Origin: Rhytidiadelphus loreus
Lineage: Eukaryota; Streptophyta; Bryopsida; Hypnales; Hylocomiaceae
Reading direction: 5' to 3'
NCBI GenBank assembly: GCA_947034895.1
Contig: OX344761.1
Location: forward strand, 29,524,863-29,588,862
DNA: 64,000 bases
The notes beneath the pieces are model-generated. The model searched no databases, was not told where the DNA came from, and saw only the letters and a list, made by a program, of their open reading frames with translations. Shown here piece by piece: positions 60,606 through 64,000 of this stretch; position 1 is the first letter of the stretch; each line of letters opens with the position of its first letter. The translations under genes and the position numbers were made by a program.

Positions 60606-62674
60606 TGAACAAGAAAAAAGAAATAGGCATGTTGGCATAATACAAGTGGTGTTAACTTTACATTAGTGTCAGTATATTGTATTCTTAGTAGTAATTTCAT
60701 AATATATTAACAACGAATGCGCATTACTTCAATATTATCTGGATACTGTATTGGTATGATGCTCTATCAGAGTAACAATTCTTTACCATTAATAAATTTG
60801 AGAATCTAACAGTAGACCTTTTCAGAAGACAGTGTAAAGGGCACCTTGGACTCATCATGTACAGCACCGACAATTATGTCGTATTCAGAGACAGATCGAC
60901 AAGGAAAGGAAAAGACTGTTCAACCAGTCTCACTCTAAGTCTAAAGGATACACTACAAACTTTGAATGAACAAATCAAGGTTTACTGATAGTGCGACATG
61001 TTCACAAATTCACCAGTTCAAGCCCTCAAAAGATGGACGGTACCAAAGAGAAGTTGATAAGACCAGCGAGAATGGTCGGGTAGCAAAACTTAGGGCACAA
61101 GGTGCAAAACAACGATACTGCACTCGGCAAAACACCCCAAGCATATAAAAAAAGTCTAACAATTAAAAATAGAAAACATAAATAAACCAGAGATAATAGT
61201 TCGAAAATAATCATACCTCTTGGCAATTCCTGATGAGACTCGACAGAAGTTGAGAGCGCTTCCGCAATGCTTTGTAAGTTCATAAGAAGCCCACGGTCTT
61301 TTCAATTCTGAGATGCTGCGTGTAACCAAACACTCAATATGAGGTCGTTAACAATACTCTGCATATCATGATAGCAATCGGCAACTCATAACTTCAACAG
61401 AAACATTCATGCCCACATGATTCCAACCATAACGACAGTCAATCAAGTCGCATGGCTCCTCGAGTCCATACACCTGATGACGGGCACCATGTACATACGA
61501 ATAGTAGATTAGTACCGCACTCATCAAGCAGCTTCAGAAGGACATAAAGCAAATACTCAGTCCTACAAACATAACAGAGTGAATCGGAATTAAGTCAGCA
61601 GGTCATGCCTGCGTTCAATTCAAAGTCGGGACAACTCTACAACATGTGTGTTCACGTGATCATCGGGGATCTTCATCAATTTAATCACGGATATATCAAG
61701 TGTTGAATACATCAGACCTCGAATTCCAACAAGGGGACTGTCTAGCTAGCTCCAGCTGGTCACTGGTACATGGCCCCCGCGGTCGACTGCTCCTGTTGCC
61801 CGCACTGACGGAGCGAGCAGGCAACCAATTGATAGTTCGCATTTACACTGTCTAGCAAAATTTGCTGCAAGTGAAACGTCTCCCCAACGTCCACAGCCCC
61901 CAGGCCAGTGGATTCCAGGATCGACGGCGTTTAGACATAACCACAAGGACTCGCAAGTCTCGGATACTAATTTGCATCTACCTCCTACCAGACCACGTCA
62001 CCCGAATCGACGCTGCCTGCGAACTCCACTCATACCTACCTGCCTATCTAACTGCCAGCTAGCTACCAAGGCTTATTCTCCCATGAAACCTTCAGACAAG
62101 TGCGGCAACACACGGAAAAACCTACCCGACACCTCAATCTACACCCAAACAGAGCGAACTGCCACCGAATTGAATCAACGCTGAACCCCCGTTCCTACTT
62201 ATCTAGACCCGATTTGCCAACGGAAAATTAGAGGGACAAAGCTGATTTGACACCAAGGCAGTCACGGCCCTTCTGAGCAGAGCAAGCAGGTTGCTGCACC
62301 TCCTCCTGGGCAGATTCAGACTGGACTTGTGGCCTGTCACCGGTTGCTCCACACTATCATGTACATGAAGTTGGAAAAAACAATTTAAAAAAATTAAGAA
62401 AGGTTCCATGAATAAATACCCTGTGCAGTCACTGGATTTACAGTACAAGGCTCCGGAAGCGTCGAGGTTTTGAGGGCCTGCACGCCCTAAATCTACCATC
62501 ATGCCTGCCTGTCCCGACTGTGTGACTGCAAAAACAACAACCCCAGAAGCTCCAATTGCTATTGCAGAGCGACGCCCAAGGGACCACAACATCCATGCAT
62601 CACGGACATAGCCGCGCAGAATTCCGGGTTCCCAACTCAATTAATCCCGCGAGCTCAGTCGTCCGTCGTCCTGG

Positions 62675-63532
62675 TTAGTATGGTTGTGATCTCTGCGCGT
62701 GACTGCCACTCGACGCCCACTGACTGAGCACGTCCTGCGCCGTCGTCAATTGCGCGGCCTGCTGGCTGCTCAAATTCGGATTGTTGCCACCCTGAGGGAC
62801 GATGCTGTACAACGACTGTAAGGCCGTCGAAGGGTTGTAAGAAGTCATCTCCGACGCTTGCATTGCCGGCGCCCCCGAAGCCGCCGTCGCTTGCAGCAGC
62901 GGAGGCTCGTCGTCCGCCAGAGGCAGCCGATCGTACGTCGCGCCCGTGAACGACGTCGCGATGACTAGCACGGGACTGGCGGCCATCAGCGCCCCCGCCA
63001 CGCAGCCCCCCAGCACCTGACCCGACGCACCCGCGAAGGAGATGGTGAGCCCCGTCGGCGGTACGGGGGAAGGCGGAGGCAGATACGAGCCTGACAGCGA
63101 GATGATCTCGAACCGACCGTGGATGGTCACCGTGGCGCCCGGCGTCGTCGGCTGCCGGAGCGTCACATTCGTCACCGTGCCGCTCCCGCCCATCACGCAC
63201 ACGCCGCGTTGCCGACGCCTCGCGAAGTCGGCGACGCTCTCCCACACATCGTGCCCACTCGCCACCTCGAGCACGTGTGGACGCATGGCATTTCCATTCT
63301 CGCGCGTGATGATCACCGGGGGTTTAGGTTTGTTCTTCGACCCGGGAGGTCGCCCTCGCGGCTTGCGCGACGCCTCGCCGGGGCCGGGCGGCGCTTTGGG
63401 TTTGCCTTTGCTGCGCTTGTGGGGCCTGCCCGGTACGCTGCCGCCGCTGCCTTGCTCCTCGTCCGACGAGTTGTTCCCGGGCGGAGACGGCCGCGATCCC
63501 GCCTCCGCTCCCCCCTCGCCGACCCCGGCCAT
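62675..63532 (-). CDS. AT-hook motif nuclear-localized (AHL) protein, intronless
   Basis: The product has 285 residues, starting ATGGCC at 63532 and stopping at TAA (62675-62677). A Gly/Ser/Pro-rich start is followed by a basic stretch ([12 protein letters not shown]). A type-I AT-hook, [17 protein letters not shown], has its RGRP core at about residues 59-62. A PPC/DUF296 domain spans about 85-205, with [20 protein letters not shown] and the [10 protein letters not shown] core near 139-148. The tail is Ser/Gln/Ala-rich. AHL proteins bind AT-rich DNA through the hook, form trimers through PPC and act in the nucleus as transcription and chromatin regulators. One hook and no intron fit the clade-A type. 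The open frame continues upstream to about 63691 but has no ATG there. An acceptor-like TGACTCAG|ATTGATG just upstream leaves open an extra N-terminal exon. The gene is much GC-richer than its surroundings. Confidence 0.92.
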   Translation of the reverse strand: MAGVGEGGAEAGSRPSPPGNNSSDEEQGSGGSVPGRPHKRSKGKPKAPPGPGEASRKPRGRPPGSKNKPKPPVIITRENGNAMRPHVLEVASGHDVWESVADFARRRQRGVCVMGGSGTVTNVTLRQPTTPGATVTIHGRFEIISLSGSYLPPPSPVPPTGLTISFAGASGQVLGGCVAGALMAASPVLVIATSFTGATYDRLPLADDEPPLLQATAASGAPAMQASEMTSYNPSTALQSLYSIVPQGGNNPNLSSQQAAQLTTAQDVLSQWASSGSHAQRSQPY

Positions 63533-64000
63533 AAACACATGCCCGAACTCCAGCGGCACAGGCTGGTGCGGCTGCTGGTGCGGTTGTCTGTGCCTGTCCT
63601 CCCAGAGCTTCTCGGCGTGGCCCCTCACGATCCCCCACGGTGCATCAATCTGAGTCACTTTATACGAAGTTAGGGTCGCCAGCGCGCACACTCGGGCTAC
63701 CTCACATACAAGCGACGCAGAGACGGAGGGAGCGAGCGAGTCAGGGGCACTTCTACCTCTCCTCAGGTCAGCCTAGCTACCCTCACAAACAAACTGATGA
63801 GGTGCGGGAAACACTTACTTCTTGCGTCCGGGCTCTCGTCACGAAGCCGGGCCTATCCTCGATGAGCGTGACCCAACACCCTGGAATATCACTTTGGCTC
63901 TTGAGCAGGCCCACCACGCAGCATGGGAGGGAGTGACCCCAAGCTAGATTCTACGCAGCTGATCGCTCTCGTACTTAGTCAGGATCTACATCACGCAGCA
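63533..64000 (-). promoter_or_regulatory. 5' leader and proximal upstream region of the AHL gene
   Basis: On the minus strand, a short upstream ORF starts at an ATG near 63645 (MHRGGS, then TGA) in another frame. GC-rich sequence continues to about 63700 and then becomes pyrimidine-rich. No TATA box is clearly placed. The promoter may extend past the window edge. Confidence 0.45.

Larger units (their letters stand above)
57969..62674. other. 4.7-kb region between the last transposon and the AHL stop codon
   Basis: Composition is closer to genic DNA than the transposon regions. No coding exon could be supported on either strand. The distal part (about 60-62.6 kb) may include the 3' UTR of the minus-strand AHL gene. 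Two direct duplications (58215-58412 and 59211-59374) and one imperfect hairpin (60499-60605) are the only structured elements noticed. Confidence 0.4.

Noticed and set aside
62655..63245. 196-codon minus ORF and several plus ORFs overlapping the AHL gene
   Set aside because: Shadows of GC-rich coding sequence. The AHL frame carries the AT-hook and PPC domain.

Overview
The window looks like nuclear DNA of a land plant, and I infer a bryophyte, most likely a moss. The protein-coding genes have GT-AG introns. One gene encodes an AT-hook/PPC (AHL) nuclear protein, a family known from land plants. The intergenic DNA is AT-rich and packed with CACTA elements, short TIR elements, an L1-type LINE and tRNA-derived SINE candidates. 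The species call is inference only.

Three protein-coding genes are supported. (1) 885-5396, plus strand: five coding exons that join in frame into a 1104-residue protein with a proline/tyrosine-rich head and a long coiled coil. It contains a 25-residue tandem repeat and a roughly 50-residue repeat. I do not recognise the family. (2) 25644-29468, plus strand: seven coding exons giving a 683-residue protein with one KH RNA-binding domain and a C-terminal C3HC4 RING, so a putative RNA-binding E3 ubiquitin ligase. A TATA box and a leader exon about 2.1 kb upstream may be its promoter. (3) 62675-63532, minus strand: an intronless GC-rich AHL gene of 285 residues.

The rest is mostly transposons, and many insertions can be dated relative to each other. 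A ~920-bp non-autonomous family with ends of the form TTAA-CCCCTAAAGGACC is present in about twelve clear copies plus two older ones, roughly a fifth of the window. Two copies sit inside a third copy at TTAA sites, and the uninterrupted sequence of those sites is visible in other copies here. This shows TTAA target duplication, the hallmark of piggyBac-type elements. A second family, with ends TAAGGTA, has TA target duplications. Seven CACTA-type elements (197 bp to 3.85 kb) have matching 3-bp target duplications.

From 39.8 to 56.1 kb the minus strand carries one degenerate L1-type LINE (ORF1 with a zinc-knuckle remnant, endonuclease, reverse transcriptase, C-terminal zinc-binding region). 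It has been cut into pieces by at least five later insertions. Removing them leaves about 7 kb, the expected size of a full-length L1. The quieter stretches 8.9-10.7, 12.6-17.3, 31.6-37.1 and 57.9-62.7 kb hold no gene I can support, only local duplications and hairpins that are described individually.
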